A DNA stretch of 64,000 nt from Lumnitzera littorea (Eukaryota > Streptophyta > Magnoliopsida > Myrtales > Combretaceae). The first letter of the stretch is position 1. The number at the start of each line of letters is the position of its first letter. Position numbers and translations under genes: made by a program. The stretch spans positions 89,347,049-89,411,048 of the forward strand of contig JAMXBB010000009.1 of the NCBI GenBank assembly GCA_024138015.1, read 5' to 3'. A model generated the notes under the pieces. That model searched no databases, was not told the DNA's origin, and saw only the letters and a list, made by a program, of their open reading frames with translations. This document shows, piece after piece, positions 1 to 13,220 of this stretch.

Positions 1-860
1 AAGAGATACTTGAGAAAGCGATCATATAACTTCAAGATTTTAAGAAAGATTATATTAAACGGGTTTATTCTTTATGATTTTCATGAATTTTATGCATGAT
101 TGTATTTCTATCATGATTGTAGCTTGAATTTATAGTATTTAGACTTGTAGATCCTAGAGTTAACATGTAAAGTTCTTATTTTTCTCTATGCTAATGAATT
201 CCTTGAGTTTTATTAATTTAATCATATGTACTTGATTGATTAAAGTGATATTTCTAAAGTTTCACTTCTAATTATTTGATATTGTGCCTGAGAGTCATGA
301 AATTGATTGTGTAATTGTATTTAGCATGAATAAAGGAAATTTTTATAATTTTAGCGATAAGTTATAAAATTTTTCTAAATGCTTTTATACAATTGTTAAT
401 GAGAATTCATGTTCTTTAATGCAATCTTGGTATAATTATAAAGAAGTGATTCAAAATAACTGTAATTAAGATTAGGAGTTGATTAGAGAAGCATTCTAAT
501 CAACTCACTTAATGAATTCTCCCAGTTAATAAATTAAGGAAAGAATTGGATATTTTTACGTGTTACATGTTAACAACTAGGTGAAATAATGTGTAGACAT
601 TGACCATGCATTCTTGAATAGTTTTGTTACAATATTGAAGTTAACTTTACTCAAATTTTCATTCTCTCTCTATTTAAATTTAAATTATGTTTTCATAAGT
701 TGTAGGGATTTAGCTTAATCAATAATTTAATTCCAATCAATCAATTTTACCATTTAAATAATAAGGTTAGAGTAATTATTAGCACTTACAGTCATTGAAG
801 GATCGACATCTACATTCATAACAGCTATATTATAAACTAATAGATGCACTTACCTCCAAT
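1..860 (+). repeat. Element A 5' LTR, right-hand part
   Basis: This aligns base by base, with many substitutions, to 44403-45636. Shared stretches include the AACTTCAAGATTT-like start and the final TAATAGATGCACTTACC-like end. About 390 bases of this LTR lie before the window. It lacks the roughly 360-bp MITE-like insert present in the 3' copy, so it records the uninterrupted LTR. The end is placed a few bases before the primer site. Confidence 0.85.
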
Positions 861-868
861 AAAGCTTT

Positions 869-888
869 TGGCGCTATTGTCTAGAATG
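869..888 (+). other. Element A primer-binding site (tRNA-Asp type)
   Basis: TGGCGCTATTGTCTAGAATG differs at several positions from the complement of the plant tRNA-Asp 3' end (TGGCGCCGTTGCCGGGGATC), the primer usual for Athila-type elements. It lies 8 bases after the inferred LTR end, the expected spacing. Its leading TGGCGC is intact. Confidence 0.75.
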
Positions 889-1020
889 TAATATTAAGAA
901 AGCCCATTGCTCTATTTTCTAAACATTCTTCTTCTCTTACTATTTCTTTCTTTCTTGTTATTCTAAATTATTTCTAACTCTTATTATTTTGTTGAATTTG
1001 AGGAAAATTGAAGTCATAAC

Positions 1021-2484
1021 TAATAATGGGAAACAAGAAAGGACTATGTTTGACTATATAAAGCCTTCACCCAATGGTGTTGATTATAGTATAGCAAGAC
1101 CAACAATTGTTGTTGATGATTTTTAGATTTCACCAATAATTATTCAAATGGTGCTGCAACTTATGCATTTTGATGGCTTGTAAGAGGAAGATCCCCATGC
1201 TGGTCTTTTTAACTTTTTAGACATTTGTACTACTTTTAAAATTAGGGGCTATTGATGATGCAATTTGGTTGAGGTTATTTCCTTTTTCGTTAAAGGTAAC
1301 ACAAAGTAGTGGTTAAATTCCCTTCAAAGAAGTTCTATTACTACTTAGGGAGAGATGGTAGATAAATTATGGGAAGATATTTTTCCCTTACTAAAACCAC
1401 AAAACTTAGAAGTAATATTTCATCTTTCGCTCATTGGAATCCAAGACTCTTTTTGATACTTAAGAGTGTTTCAAGGAATTACTTAGAAGATGTCCACATC
1501 ATGGCCTTCTACTTCGGATACAAATTCAAACATTCTATAGTGGTTTGAATTTCCCATTAAACAGATAATTGATGTAACTATAGGAGGCACTTTGAGTATG
1601 AAAACACTTGAAGAAGCTTAAACTTAACTGAAAGAATGGCAATGGATAATTACCATTGGGAAAATGTCAAGGTAAACAAAAGGGTTGCAGGTATTTATGA
1701 TGTAAATATTGCCACTATATTGGCAGCTAAGGTTAAAGTGCTAAATAGAAAGATTGACAATTTCTTAATAACCCTACAATATCCTATAAGTGTTGTCAAT
1801 CAAAAAGGATATGCAAGACAATATCAGGTGGTGTAAGTTGATTATTATAGGAATCGATCCAAATTTCGACCAAATATTTACAATAACTATGATGTAAGGT
1901 GTAAGGATTACCTTAATTTTTCAAGGGGAAGTCAAATTGAAAAAAAAATTTAGAAATAATTTATCTTCCTAAGACCTACAAAAATCTCTATGTCAAGAAG
2001 AGAAATAAAGGATGGAAGAGATTTTGACTAAGTATATAGAGAGTAGTGAAGCTAGGTTGACTAATACAAAAACTTTCATGAGAAATGAAGAGGCTTCTAA
2101 TTGTCGCCTGGAAAAGAAAATTGAACAACTTACAAAAATTGCATCTAAAAAGCCACAAGAAACATCGCTAAGAGGTACTAAGACTAGTAATAGAGGGTAG
2201 GTTGAAACAGTGACTCTTAGAAGCAATAAGGAATTGCAAGTTGATAAAGAGCTAGCCAACAAGGAACCGGTTAAGAAAGAAGTAGAGAACAAGGAGGGTC
2301 AAAAGGAAAAATCATTTAAAGAGAAAGGAGAACGATGAACTTGAAAATGTGAAGGAGTATAAACTGCCTATACTATTTCCTCAACGTCTTCAAAAAGACA
2401 ACTTAGATGAGCACTATGGTAGGTTCCTTCTTCTTTTCAAACAATTGTATATTAACTTACCTTTTGTGGAAGCTTTGTCATTCT
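1021..2484 (+). pseudogene. Element A gag remnant
   Basis: In shifting frames this encodes the retrotransposon gag domain. Near 1190-1290 there are pieces resembling EEDPHAGLFNFLDIC and DDAIWLRLFPFSLK, at 1481-1507 LLRRCPHHG, and at 1636-1836 a 66-codon open stretch starting MAMDNYHWENVK. A Lys/Glu-rich linker (about 2010-2340) follows, then LKQLYINLPFVEALS near 2430-2480, the segment that in this family leads into the protease. There the frame is cut by solo LTR K and resumes at 5564. Several frame breaks and internal stops show that it is dead. Gag would have formed the particle shell. Confidence 0.8.
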
Positions 2485-5400
2485 AATATCCTAAGGTTTC
2501 GAATCCATATGATAGCCCTAGAATTAGAGCCCCTAAATTTAAGGTGCTAGGCAATGTTATCTATTTCAATTTAAACTTTGTAGTAAGGGTAGACAAGTTA
2601 GATGCAGTATTCTAATAAAGTCAATTTCTCAAAATAAGCTATATAAAATGATTAAGTTAAGAAAAATTTTAATTTATTGATAAAGTTGATAATTATTGAA
2701 AACGTGAAATTCAATTTTTAGATATAACGAGATATTAGAAATAAGTTATTTAACTTACAAAAATAATAAATGAAGTTGAATTTTATATAATTTACATATG
2801 ATATGCATTATATGTATTAAATACATATATATAATAAATTATAAAAATAAGGTAAATTAATATAAAATAATGAAAATTAATTAAAAATTGACTTGATGAA
2901 TCACCAAACCAACAAAGCATGATGTAGCAGCCTAAGATTAGTTGGGATGATGAGTCAAAAGCCAAAAAAATAAGGAAATGACACATAGCAAAGTTGGACA
3001 ACAAGGCTAATTGAAAATTTGACATGTGTTACCCCACTTTAGGTCATGTAATTTTATCCAACACTATAAATAGGGCATCATTAGATCAAATACAACATTT
3101 TGGAATATGAAAATACAAGAAAATCGCATTAAAAAAATCTAAAAGAAAAGAAAAACTGGTTAAAAACTAATCACACACGGTTCACTTAGTATCCTACATC
3201 CTAACTTAGAGTGGTTTTGGGGTTTGAAGGAGGGTGCAACAGCTAGTTGTTCCGATAAGGATAGGAGGTGAACCAATTTTTTTTTTATCAAAACTTTCTT
3301 AATTTTCTAAAATTATCAAATGCTGTTATTAAATTATGAAATTTGGTTTTCTAAAGTTATTTTATGTGTAGATTAATGTAGTAATTTTATTTTAATTAAA
3401 TAGTTAGTGAAAATATGGGGTTCTTAAGGAATTTCCCTATTTGGATAAAAATTAAATTAAATTTTAGAAATATTAAATAATGTCCTTTCGAGCTGAATTT
3501 TTGTACATGATATTTTTAATATATTTATTTAATTTTGGTAATAATAATTTTTGAAAATAGGCATGTTTACTATTTATCATATTTATTTTGAATAAAACTG
3601 GTAATTTTGCTATTTTGTTAGAATAATTAGTTTATGATAAAATCAATAAATAAGACCTACATTTTTTGACTTCTAGAAGTTTATAATGATATTTGGAGTA
3701 CTTAATTTTTATCTTGTAACTAAATTTTTTTATTTTCCTAATTTTCCCTAATTTCGAGCTAAAAATATTATTTTTGTGAAAATAGCAAATAAGTCATATA
3801 ATTACTATGAATGGTCAATATTAAACTATATATTTTTTTTGAGTCTATAGGACTTTTCATGGATCTAATTAGGTTAGCATACTATTTATTATGTATTTTC
3901 CTAATATAAACCTATATATTAGCCTAATATATGATATAATACTTAATACTAGTGAGATATTTGTTAAAATTGGAAAAAATTAGTATTTTTAGGCACATAA
4001 TAGATATTGACCAGCTTGGGAAATGTGGAATTTTAGGATTTTTAATTTGGGATTAGAGTTTATTTGAGTCAATTTTGAAGTTATGATAACGTATGGTCGA
4101 GTTCATAGTAAGAAAGGGTATTTTTTGGCTTGTAACTATATTGATTAGTTTTAATTCTTAAGATATCCTAATAATACTAAAAATAATAATCACAACAACA
4201 TAAAGTTTATTAAAATCGAATAAAAAACAAATAAGACATAATCAGAAGAAGCTCAAAAATGCAATAGTAAAAGTTTATAAGAGTTTGGTTTCGACCTGTA
4301 GTTGACTTGGGGATTATGTGTATTTTTCTAAATGTGATAAGTGAGGAAGGATTGCATCACAAAGCTTAGGATTTTGCACTACTATCAAGCTTGGATAAGT
4401 GGATATTTCTGTTTTTGTACAAGTAGATTTATATTTACTTGACTTAGAGTTAGTTGTGTCGTAAACTCTAATGATATGTTGAATTAATCAGATACATAAC
4501 TATGTTGAATGTGAGTTGACTAAGTGAAGTGTTCCCTCAAATATGACTAATTTGTCAATGCGTATTATTACTTGGAAAACTTGGAAAATGAACCATCCTT
4601 TAGGATGTTCACCTAAGTGAACCTTATACGAAGGAATGAACTGTAAAGTCGAGATACAAAGTTAAAACTATAATAATCGAGATGTTGATGTTACGGAACT
4701 TGAGATTCGCACTTGATATTGGGTTATTGTATTGTTGACTACATTCGTGGCATGGCATACAAGGACCTACAGGTCAAGAATCTAAAAACTTAAATATTGC
4801 TAAGCTAGGTTTTAAGCATATAAAGTTACATTGCTCAACTATTTCTAGCCACGATGTGTGGTTTTAGCTAGGCCGGCTATGTGTTGGATTTTGTAGACCA
4901 CAACAGGGAGTCTTTGTTTTACTAAGTTGGGGGTCCTACTCCTAAGTAGCTCATTGTTACCCTAGGTTCCTAGATGTTGTATCCAGATGCCTAGGTTTGT
5001 TAACTAACTAGATAAGTAATTAGAAGAGCCTAGGATATTGATAATGATGTATGACATGTGTATGAGCATAACATGAATTCCCTACATAGATAATTTCTTT
5101 TGATAACTTAGATTATGAAATTGAATGTTTTAGATTATTGATAATGTAAATGTGTGTTATGGTTGTTCTATGCTTTGTTTTATTCACTCTCACTTAGCTC
5201 GCAGAAAGATGAGGGGATACTTGTGTATCCTTAAGTTTTAAAGAGAATTGACTGAGTATAAACATCTACTAAGGAAAAGTCTTTTAAGAGCACATAAAAT
5301 AGAGTTAACCCCTTTTGGAGAAGCCTTACTATATTTTGATCTTAGTTCCACGAAGGATCTATACATATATAATGAAGAAAAAAAAATGTGTATTGTGTTT

Positions 5401-5556
5401 TAGGTTTAGTTAAGTTTGACAAATGTACTCTTTTGTATAAATGGGTGTAAAGCTAAACTCTATTATAGTACTTTTATGTTATAAATAGAACTTTTGTTGA
5501 ATATAAATAGATATTCTCGTGTGATAGTACATCTTGTGCTATGCTGGGATGTGACA
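2485..5556 (+). mobile_element. Solo LTR K (Tekay/Del-like)
   Basis: This non-coding AT-rich block interrupts element A exactly between its ALS and MPKYAKF codons, which shows it is an insertion. It ends GGGATGTGACA, typical of plant Ty3/gypsy LTR ends, and has a TATAAATAG box at 3065-3073 on the same strand. No coding, primer site or polypurine tract is visible, so I read it as a recombined solo LTR. The left edge is inferred from the TAATATCC start, a plausible decayed TGTNACATCC, and may be off. The flanks ATTCT and ATCGT match only 3 of 5. Its end and promoter resemble those of L. Confidence 0.65.
3065..3073 (+). promoter_or_regulatory. TATA box of LTR K
   Basis: TATAAATAG lies about 580 bases into the LTR. 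L carries the same nine bases at 40878-40886. It is a plausible Pol II start signal for the element, and I see no sign that it drives a host gene. Confidence 0.5.
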
Positions 5557-6340
5557 ATCGTTAATGCCAAAGTATGCAAAATTTTTGAAAATTTTTCTAT
5601 CTAACAAGAAGTTAAGGGAGATTTCCATAGTCAAAATAAGCAAAGAATGTTCAACAATTCTCCAGAACAAGCTTCTAAGGAAATTAAAGCATCTAGAGAG
5701 TCTTACTATCCCTTGCTTAATAGGTGAAGTGTTAGTTGATTTAGTTGATAACATAAATTTAATGTCAATATAAATTATATCTAAAACTAGCTCTAAGCAA
5801 ATGTAAACTAACTAATATGAGATTACAACTAGTTAATAGGTCAGTTACTTACCTTAAACTATCTAATTGATATTGAGTTGGTTTAAGTAGGTAAGTTCAT
5901 TTTTCCTATCAATTTTGTCATTTTTGATATAGATGAAGATATTGAAGTATCGCTCATTCTAGGGAGATCCTTCTTAGCTAAAACTAGAGCCATTATTAGT
6001 GTCAATGATGGTAAGCTTATTTTAAGTGTAGGAGAAGATGAGATGACCATCAGAATCAAAGAGGCTATGAGAAAACGTGTTGAGTAGGATGATACTTTTT
6101 GTTTTTTAGATATAACTTGTGCCTCTGACTAATGTCTTGTAGGAAATACTCATTGAGGATCCTTTGGAAAATTTCTTAAAGCATGGAGAAGATAAGGAGT
6201 TAGTGGATAACCCTATTCATGCTAAAATTGTAACTAAAATGGAGGATAATTCACCTAGTGAGGTGAGAAAAGGATTTAAAAGGATTGAGGTAACTAAGGA
6301 AGCAAAATTAAAACCTTCTATTAAAGAGCTATCAGTGTAA
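5557..6340 (+). pseudogene. Element A gag end / aspartic protease remnant
   Basis: The first 69 codons (5564-5770) are open and begin MPKYAKFLK, continuing the frame broken at 2484. They include ECSTILQNKL and LTIPCLIGEV, conserved in Athila polyproteins just before the protease. Across about 5930-6040 come decayed protease pieces (ILGRSFLAKTRA-like, one base altered) with frameshifts. The catalytic Asp-Ser/Thr-Gly cannot be found; the GEVLVDLVDNINLM stretch stands where the active site should be. A Glu/Lys linker leads into RT. Confidence 0.75.
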
Positions 6341-7850
6341 GAATTGAAGCAGTTGATAGAATATCTGGAGTGTGCTTTCTTAGAGAAAGATGCAAAACTA
6401 CTAGTGATAATCTCTTCTAAGTTAAAGGTAGAACAAAAAGAGAAGCTCTTGGAAGTTCTTAAAGAACATAAAAGTGCCATTGCATGGAAGATTTTAGATA
6501 TTAAAGGAATTAGTCCATCTTTTTGTACCTACAAGATCTTGATGGAAGAAGGTTATAAACCAATGATACAACCTCAAAGATGATCAAATCTAGACATGAA
6601 GGAAGTAGTAAAGGTTGAGGTTATAAAACTTTTAGATGCAAGAATGATTTATCCAATATCTAACAATACATGAACTAGTCTTATTTAGCTCATAACATAT
6701 AAAGGAGGGACATTAAATGAACAGTTACAAGATGGCGCTTGTGCATAGATTATAGGAAATTAAATGATGTTACATGAAAGGATCATTTCCCCCTTCCTTT
6801 TGTAGACTAAACATTAGAGTAGTCAGCTGACCACCTGTACTACTATTTCCTAAATATTATGTCAAGCTACTTCCAAATCCCTATCACCTTAGAGGACCAA
6901 GTAAAATGACATTCACTTGCCCCTACGTTGCTTTTACATATAGGACGATGCTGATTGGCCTCTATAATGCACTTGCAACATTTAAGCAATGCATTATGGC
7001 AATCTTTGAGGATCTCATTGAAGACATGATGAATGTGCTCATGGATGATTTTTCGGTCTTTGGGGACTATTTTGATCACTATCTCAAAAATCTCAAAAAG
7101 GTACTAGCAAGGTGTAAGTAGACAAATTTATTGCTTAATATGGATAAGTGCCATTTCATGGTACAAGACAGCATTGTTTTAAGATACAGAATATCCTCGA
7201 AGGGTATTGAGGTGGATAGTGCCAAGATAGACACTATTGCAAAGTTACCATTCCCAACCTTAGTAAAGGAAATTGGGAATTTTTTAGGACACGTAGGGTT
7301 TTATAGAAGATTCATTAAGGACTTCTCTAAAATTGCTAAGCCTTTTATTGCACTTTTGGAGAAGGATGTGCCATTTATCCTTTTAAAAGAGTGTGTGGAA
7401 GCATTTACCATTCTTAAGGATAAATTAACGCATGCACCTATAATGGTCACACCAGATTAGGTCTTACCTTTTGAGCTTATGTACAATGCGAGTGACTATG
7501 TTGTTGGAGCAATTTTAGGGTAGAGACAGGAAAAATATTTCCAACCAATTTACTATGCTAGCAAGACAATCACCAAAGTTTAGGTAAACTACACTACCAC
7601 CAAGAAGGATTTGTTAGTAGTGGTTTTTGCTTTTGATAAGTTTCAATCATATCTAATTCTTCAAAAGTTATTGTTTAGGTTGACCATTTTGCTCTTTAAT
7701 ATCTATTAAATAAGACAAATGCTAAGGCAAGATTGATTATAGTGGATCCTCCTACTTCAAGAAATCAATTTAGAGATTAGAAATAAGACAAGTGTAGAGA
7801 CTTTGGCTATGGATCACCTATTTTAGTTGGTGAACTTAGCATTAGATAAG
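6341..7850 (+). pseudogene. Element A reverse transcriptase / RNase H remnant
   Basis: RT begins with ELKQLIEYLE (6341) and runs through LLEVLKEHKSAIAWK and DIKGISPSFC. TFTCPYVAFTYRTM (6906) follows, then the catalytic box LMDDFSVFG at 7038-7064, where both aspartates survive. KCHFMVQDSIVL and the connection motif GFYRRFIKDFSKIAKP follow up to about 7460. The RNase H part (to about 7850) keeps FELMYNASDYVVGAIL, with Asn in place of the first catalytic Asp, and YTTTKKDLLVVVFAFDKF. Multiple stops (for example at 6581, 7118 and 7458) break it. It would have copied element RNA to DNA. Confidence 0.85.
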
Positions 7851-8718
7851 TTGGAGAAGCATGCCATAAACAACAACTTCCTAGAAGAGTGACTTTAGGC
7901 CGTCACCTAAGTAATCTAGAGATTCCCTGGTCTGTCGATGCAGTAAATTTCTTAGCTACTAACATCTTCCCAAAAGGACTTATGCATCAACAGCTAATGT
8001 GAAGCATTATTTTTTAGAGGACCCTATTTTTTTTCTTTTAATTTTTGCAAATTAGGTGATTTGAAGATGTGTGCCACATTTAGAGGGTTATTATTATCCT
8101 TGGCCTATTGGAGGCCACCTTAATGCCAATAGGATTGACTATATAAGTCCTTGAATCAAGATGCTATTGGCTTATGTTATTTTAAGATGTCCAAAATTTT
8201 TTGGAGTTATGTGATAGGTGTCAGAGGGTTAGTAATATATCCAAGAGAGATTAGATGCATCATAACCTAATTTTGACATGTGAAGTTTTTGATATCAAGG
8301 GTATCAATTTTATGGCATTGTTCCCAAAATCTAATAGGAACAAATATATCTCAATGGCTATAGATTGCATATCTAAATGGGTAAAGGATCAAGCCTTGCC
8401 TTCAAATGACTTTAAGATAGTTAAACGGTTCCTATAGAGCCTATTCTCCTAATTTAACTACTAAATAGATTATCAATGATAGAAAATTCATTTTTGCAAT
8501 GGTCAGCTTGAGAAGGTGCTAAGGCAACATGGTGTTATATATAAAATAGCCACTCCTTATCATCTCCAAACAAGTGGGCAAATGGAGGCTGCCAACAAGG
8601 ACTTAAAGAGGATTCTAGAAAAGACTGTAGAGTATAACAAACAAGATTAGTCAAATAAATTAGATGATGCTATATGAGGCATATTGGATAGCTTATAAGA
8701 CACCCATAAGAACCACCC
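7851..8718 (+). pseudogene. Element A integrase, N-terminal and core remnant
   Basis: Recognisable core pieces are FDIKGINFMALFPKSN and KYISMAIDCISKWVKDQALP (8280-8410), the latter spanning the first core aspartate region. A TPYHLQTSGQMEAAN-like stretch lies near 8550-8600 and LEKTVEYNKQD near 8620. The frame stops at the KTPI motif at about 8700, where element B is inserted. It resumes at 27087 with a VYG-like sequence. Many stops and frameshifts make it non-functional. Confidence 0.8.
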
Positions 8719-9613
8719 TAATAGGAACTATGGTCCAATCGTACAGTCATGAGCCCATAGACTTGCCATCATAGTCCACCGAGCTCTCCAACATCAATTC
8801 ACCAAGGGAGAAACTGAGTTCCTTCATACTGATCTATTGGAGTACCTGAGCTCTTGTTTGCCAATGATTATCTCTCAGGTAAAGGGACTCAACACTACTA
8901 CTGGGTTTACCATGAACCTAGACCCTATAGCACTAGCCTATTTAGATCCCTGATGAGAACATGGCACATAACTTCTTCAATCGAGCTAATAGTTTGATTA
9001 GTCCAGCAATAAGCATTTCAACAAGATGTTAGCTCGAATAACCCAGCTCAACAATAGACATCAAAATTTTGTTCTCACCAATAGGCTGTCAACTGTCGAC
9101 CTACCACTTCCTCCCCATCTAGAGGATCACCCACAACATCCAAGACCATTGAATAAGCTATCGACACATGCCCGTCAAGCTTCCTAAATTGCACTAATGT
9201 GTAGAATATTCCTTTGTTTGCTTTTCCAATTTTACCCCTTAAATATTCCTTATAATCTATTTTTAACATTATATTATTTGTAATAAATTGATGTAACCTT
9301 TTAGTTGTTGTAAATGGGTAGTACGAATACCCATTGATGTAATGGCCGCACATTAAGTTATTAAGTAATACTCTTATATAATTTTCCTTTTTTTTTTTCT
9401 TGAGCAAGAGCTAATGGCGAATGACCTTAAGAATAACTTGTACATAATATCAAGTGAATCCTAAGTTCATGTGAGGCATTCGGTGTGTAACATCTGAGTG
9501 CTTGTGCTTGAGACCAGCCCAAATATCGACTACCACCTAGTTTTCTAAACATCTTAAGGTTACGACCCACCACCAATTCGTAAGATAGGTATACGTGCCA
9601 AAACCCCTATATA
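8719..9613 (+). repeat. Element B 5' LTR
   Basis: This aligns with 26156-27086. A shared block is CATCAATTCACCAAGGGAGA / CATCAATTCACCATAGAGGA. The end CCTATATA corresponds to CCTATCA in the 3' copy. The LTR carries the tail of the pol frame at its start, because the integrase reading frame runs across the LTR boundary in this family. Confidence 0.85.
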
Positions 9614-9615
9614 CC

Positions 9616-9627
9616 CAGTATTAGAGC
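9616..9627 (+). other. Element B primer-binding site (initiator tRNA-Met)
   Basis: CAGTATTAGAGC matches the standard TGGTATCAGAGC at nine of twelve positions. Two of the differences look like single transitions. It begins 2 bases after the LTR end. Confidence 0.75.
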
Positions 9628-9935
9628 TTTGGCAACGTTTACTATGAGAGTTGCTATTGTTGGTTCCCTATGTTGTCATGAAGTCAAAGCAGTTGTGTTT
9701 AGAGTTAAGGGTGCTAGTAGTGTTGTCATTGTATGGTGGTATTGTGGAGTGAGTTGGAATTACATAAGATAAGTTTTGTGTTAAGGTTTGGGTATAACCC
9801 TATTTTACTATATTCTCATTACCAAGGAACAAAGCTAGTAGCAGTTAAGAATTTATGAGTTGTTTAGGTTTGTATCATAGGTGTCAAAGCTTCTGAGTAG
9901 GAGTTAGTGTATGAGTTTGAAGTTGTTTGTAACAA

Positions 9936-11128
9936 ATGTGTTTGCTACTATGTTATGGTAAATTGATTGATTCAAGTGCTAACACTAGTGTTAGTGATAA
10001 CGAGAGTAAGGTTGTTTACCATGGAAGAGTTGCATCAACTACCCCTAAGTCCACTAACAAGCAGATTGATGAACTCACCACCATGATGGCTGAGTTAACA
10101 AGGACTTTTAACAGACTAACACCTCTTAAACTATTGAGGAGGCCCCTATGAATGTCTAAGCTATTCCTCAATAAAGATAAGGGTGTAGTGCAACTTATCA
10201 CCTTGAACATGATTACCAAGTAAGTGAGCATATAGGGTGAAATCAGGGTATTGGTATGGAGAGACTTGCCAAACAACAACTAATACTAAATGACATAGAG
10301 GAGGTCAAAGAAGATGTTGAAGAAAGGTATTATGAAGTTGAAAAACGCAATGTCCAAGATCCTCAAGTAGAGAATCTAAAGTTGTAGATACCAAGCTTTT
10401 CAGGTAATAAGGATGCTAAAGATTACCTTAATTGGGTTGACATGATTGAGAAGCAATTTAAATCCCACGATGTGCCTGAGAACTCTAAAGTTAGGCTAGA
10501 TTTGCTAGAATTCACTAGCTATACCGTGTTGTGGTGGAAGAACTTAAAGGCTACCACACGACAAGAGTAGGAATGTGAAGTTAAAGATTAGGAAGAGATG
10601 AAGAGAGTAATGAGAAGAAGATTTTTGCTGGGTTATTACTTACATGATACATTTAGAAAGTTACAAGAATTAAAATAAGGTGGATTAAGTGTAGATGCTT
10701 AAGTGAAGGAGTTTTAAATGTTTATGATTCGATGTGAAGTAGTTGAACTAGAAGATTGTACCATGTCTAGATTTATTAGTGGTCTAAGATATTAGATTTG
10801 GGATATACTAAAGACAAGGTAGATTACCACTCTTGATGAAGCTATTTAAGCTATACAGTGGATAAAGAGAAGGAGAATGAGTAGATTCCCAACTCCCACA
10901 GCTCGAGCTCAACCTACAGGAGCTATTCCAAGCAAAAATGTGCGACATGACTTAAGTAGCACTGAAAAAGCCCCACCCGACCTAAGATCTCAACCTATTG
11001 AGAAAGAGCAATTGAAAAGATTTGAGAAGGGGCAAAGCTCTAGTAAGAAGACAAGTGAAATCAAGTGCTTCAAGTGCGTGCTAAGGGTATGGCCACATGG
11101 CTGCTCAATGCCCCGAATAGAAGGATAA
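9936..11128 (+). pseudogene. Element B gag with CCHC knuckle remnant
   Basis: The early open stretch (9936-10148) reads through a TTMMAELTRTFNRL coiled segment. From 10385 comes the gag core (IPSFSGNKDAKDYLNWVDMI), then LWWKNLKATTR near 10530. MKRVMRRRFLLGYYLHDTFRKL lies near 10600-10660. The nucleocapsid CFKC lies near 11070, and its partner residues shift to another frame (GHMAAQCP-like), so the zinc knuckle is split by a one-base change. Several TAG/TAA codons sit where Gln or Trp is expected. Confidence 0.8.
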
Positions 11129-11329
11129 TGGTTATAAAAGGGAAGATACTACCATTAAAGTTGATGGTATCAACAAAGAGGTAAGAAAGGAAAATGAAAG
11201 ACCAAATAAGTTAATTCATCTGAAGAGGAGGAGGTCATTTCATTGATGAAGGAAATTTTATGCTAACAAATATGGTCTTATGAAGGATGATGAGTGTCAA
11301 TCAGGCTATTGAGGATGAGCAGTGTGAAG

Positions 11330-11710
11330 AGTAATTTCACATGGGGTATAAAGTCTAGGATACTTTGTATGCACTCATAGTTGATAGTGGTAGTTGCAAG
11401 AATGATGTCTCTACATTTATGATCCAACAATTGAAGTTGTCAACTACAACTCAACCCAAACCGTACAAATTACATTAGCTAAGTGATAAAGGAGCCTTGC
11501 AAGTCACCAAGTAAGTTTTAGTGCTGATCTATGTTAGGAAAAACTAGGACAAGGTAATATGTGACATCCTACAAATGAGTGCTTCCCATATTTTAATAGG
11601 AAGATCGTGGTCATTTGATCAACAAGTGATCTATGATGAGTTCAGGAATACATTCTCGTTTAAGCATGAAGGAAGAATGGTAAAATTAAGCCTAGTGACC
11701 CCTAACTAGT
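11330..11710 (+). pseudogene. Element B aspartic protease remnant
   Basis: The catalytic box is intact as LIVDSGSCK (active bases 11383-11397). QPKPYKLH, VICDILQMSASHILIGRSW and VIYDEFRNTFSF follow, all landmarks of this protease family. At least three in-frame stops (Trp or Gln positions) interrupt it. Confidence 0.8.
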
Positions 11711-11849
11711 TAAGAGCATGCAAGTTCAAGTCAGTTGAACCTTAAAGAAGAAAACCTTAGTAATGACCAAAGTCATATTAAGAAGAAAGATGAAGCTCCA
11801 AATGCTGACCTTTCTATTGATTCGAAGGTTGGTCAAAACAAAGTGATAG

Positions 11850-12718
11850 AGCACTAAACTACCTACTGAAGTGAAGAACTTGATGAAATTTCAGACCTAT
11901 TCCTTGACGAGCTACCTATGGTATTACTACCATTCTGAGGAATTAGGCATGCAATTAACTTATAGCTAAGCTTTCCTTTACTAAACAAGCCTACATATCG
12001 AATGAATCTAGAGAAGCTATTAAGATTTAGAAGTAAGTCGAATTGAGAGGGATTATGTTTAGGAGTCCCTTAGCCTGTATGCAGTACCAAACTTACTTAT
12101 GCCCAAGAAGCATGGATCTTAGAGAATGTATGTTAATAGCCGAGCCATCAATTGGATCACCATCAAGTATAGGTATCTAATCTCGAGGTTAGATATCTTG
12201 TTAGATGAATCGCACAAGGTTAGAATCTTTTCTAAAATTGACCTAAAGTCTAGATACCATTAAATCAAAATGCAGTAAGAGATGAGTGGAAGACCACCTT
12301 CAAGACAAGGAATGAGTTATATGAAAGGCTCGTGGTGCCCTTTGTTTTGTCCAATGCTCCGAGTACATTTATGTAGCTAATGAACCATGTATTGTAACCT
12401 AATTGGTAAATTTATTGTTATCTATTTTGATGTTTACAACCCTGACCCAAAATAGTATTGTGAACATCTCTAAGTTGTGTTTTCTACTCTCTAAGCCAAG
12501 AAAATCCATGGGAACCTAAAGAAGTGTGACTTCTACCAAATTGAAGTGGTGTTCTTAGGTTTTGTAGTAGACGAAGGGGGAATTCGAGTTGATGAGGATA
12601 AGGTATGAGCCATTACTAAATGTACAGTGCTAACTTGCTATACTAACATTCAAAGCTTTTACAGAATAGCTTCATTCTACTAACTCTTTATCAAGAACTT
12701 CAGTACAATAATGGCTCC
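11850..12718 (+). pseudogene. Element B reverse transcriptase, first part
   Basis: RT pieces occur in order: a GIRHAINL start near 11940, DEWKTTFKTRNELYERLVVPF (split by context near 12280-12340) and NAPSTFM. The catalytic tetrad is at 12423-12434 and reads YFDV, so the second catalytic Asp is lost. The connection NFSTIMAP is cut at 12718 by insertion C and continues with LTDLSKKN at 24398. Confidence 0.8.
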
Positions 12719-13220
12719 TCATGAGTATAAATATACATGTTTTATGATTGAGTTTATAATGCTTTCATAAGATTGTCCAGGTATTTATATTGAATTTGAT
12801 GCTTAATTGGTTTATGTTTTGATTTTAGGCTTTATTTGAAGAGTTTGATGAATTTGGGCAAAGTTTTAGATGATTTAAAGAAAATTTGAACAAGTTTTAA
12901 AGCCTTGGAAAAGTTTACACTCATGGATAGAGGCCATGAACTGAAATCAAGAGCAAATGAGCAAGGAAAGAAGGAAGAATTTGGCTACCGAGAAGACTAC
13001 AGGCAAGAACATGACCATGTTCCTAGGCATAAACCTCCTATTTCAATTATTTGCATTTTTTAAGTAAAGAAAGATTATGGATAGAGATGATGGCCATGAT
13101 ATAAGATGTCAACATCTCATTCCTTGTGAATCTTCTTATTTTTAGAAAGATCTAAAGCCTTGAATGTCATACTTCCATATATCCTTAGAACTAGATTTGG
13201 AAAAAAAGAAATATAAAAGA

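Noticed and set aside
13097..13220. Start of element D at 13097 based on a TGGCC(A)/TGGCT(A) flank match
   Set aside because: The 3' LTR begins at TGATAGG, equivalent to 13221, and exact AAAGA flanks fit that border better.
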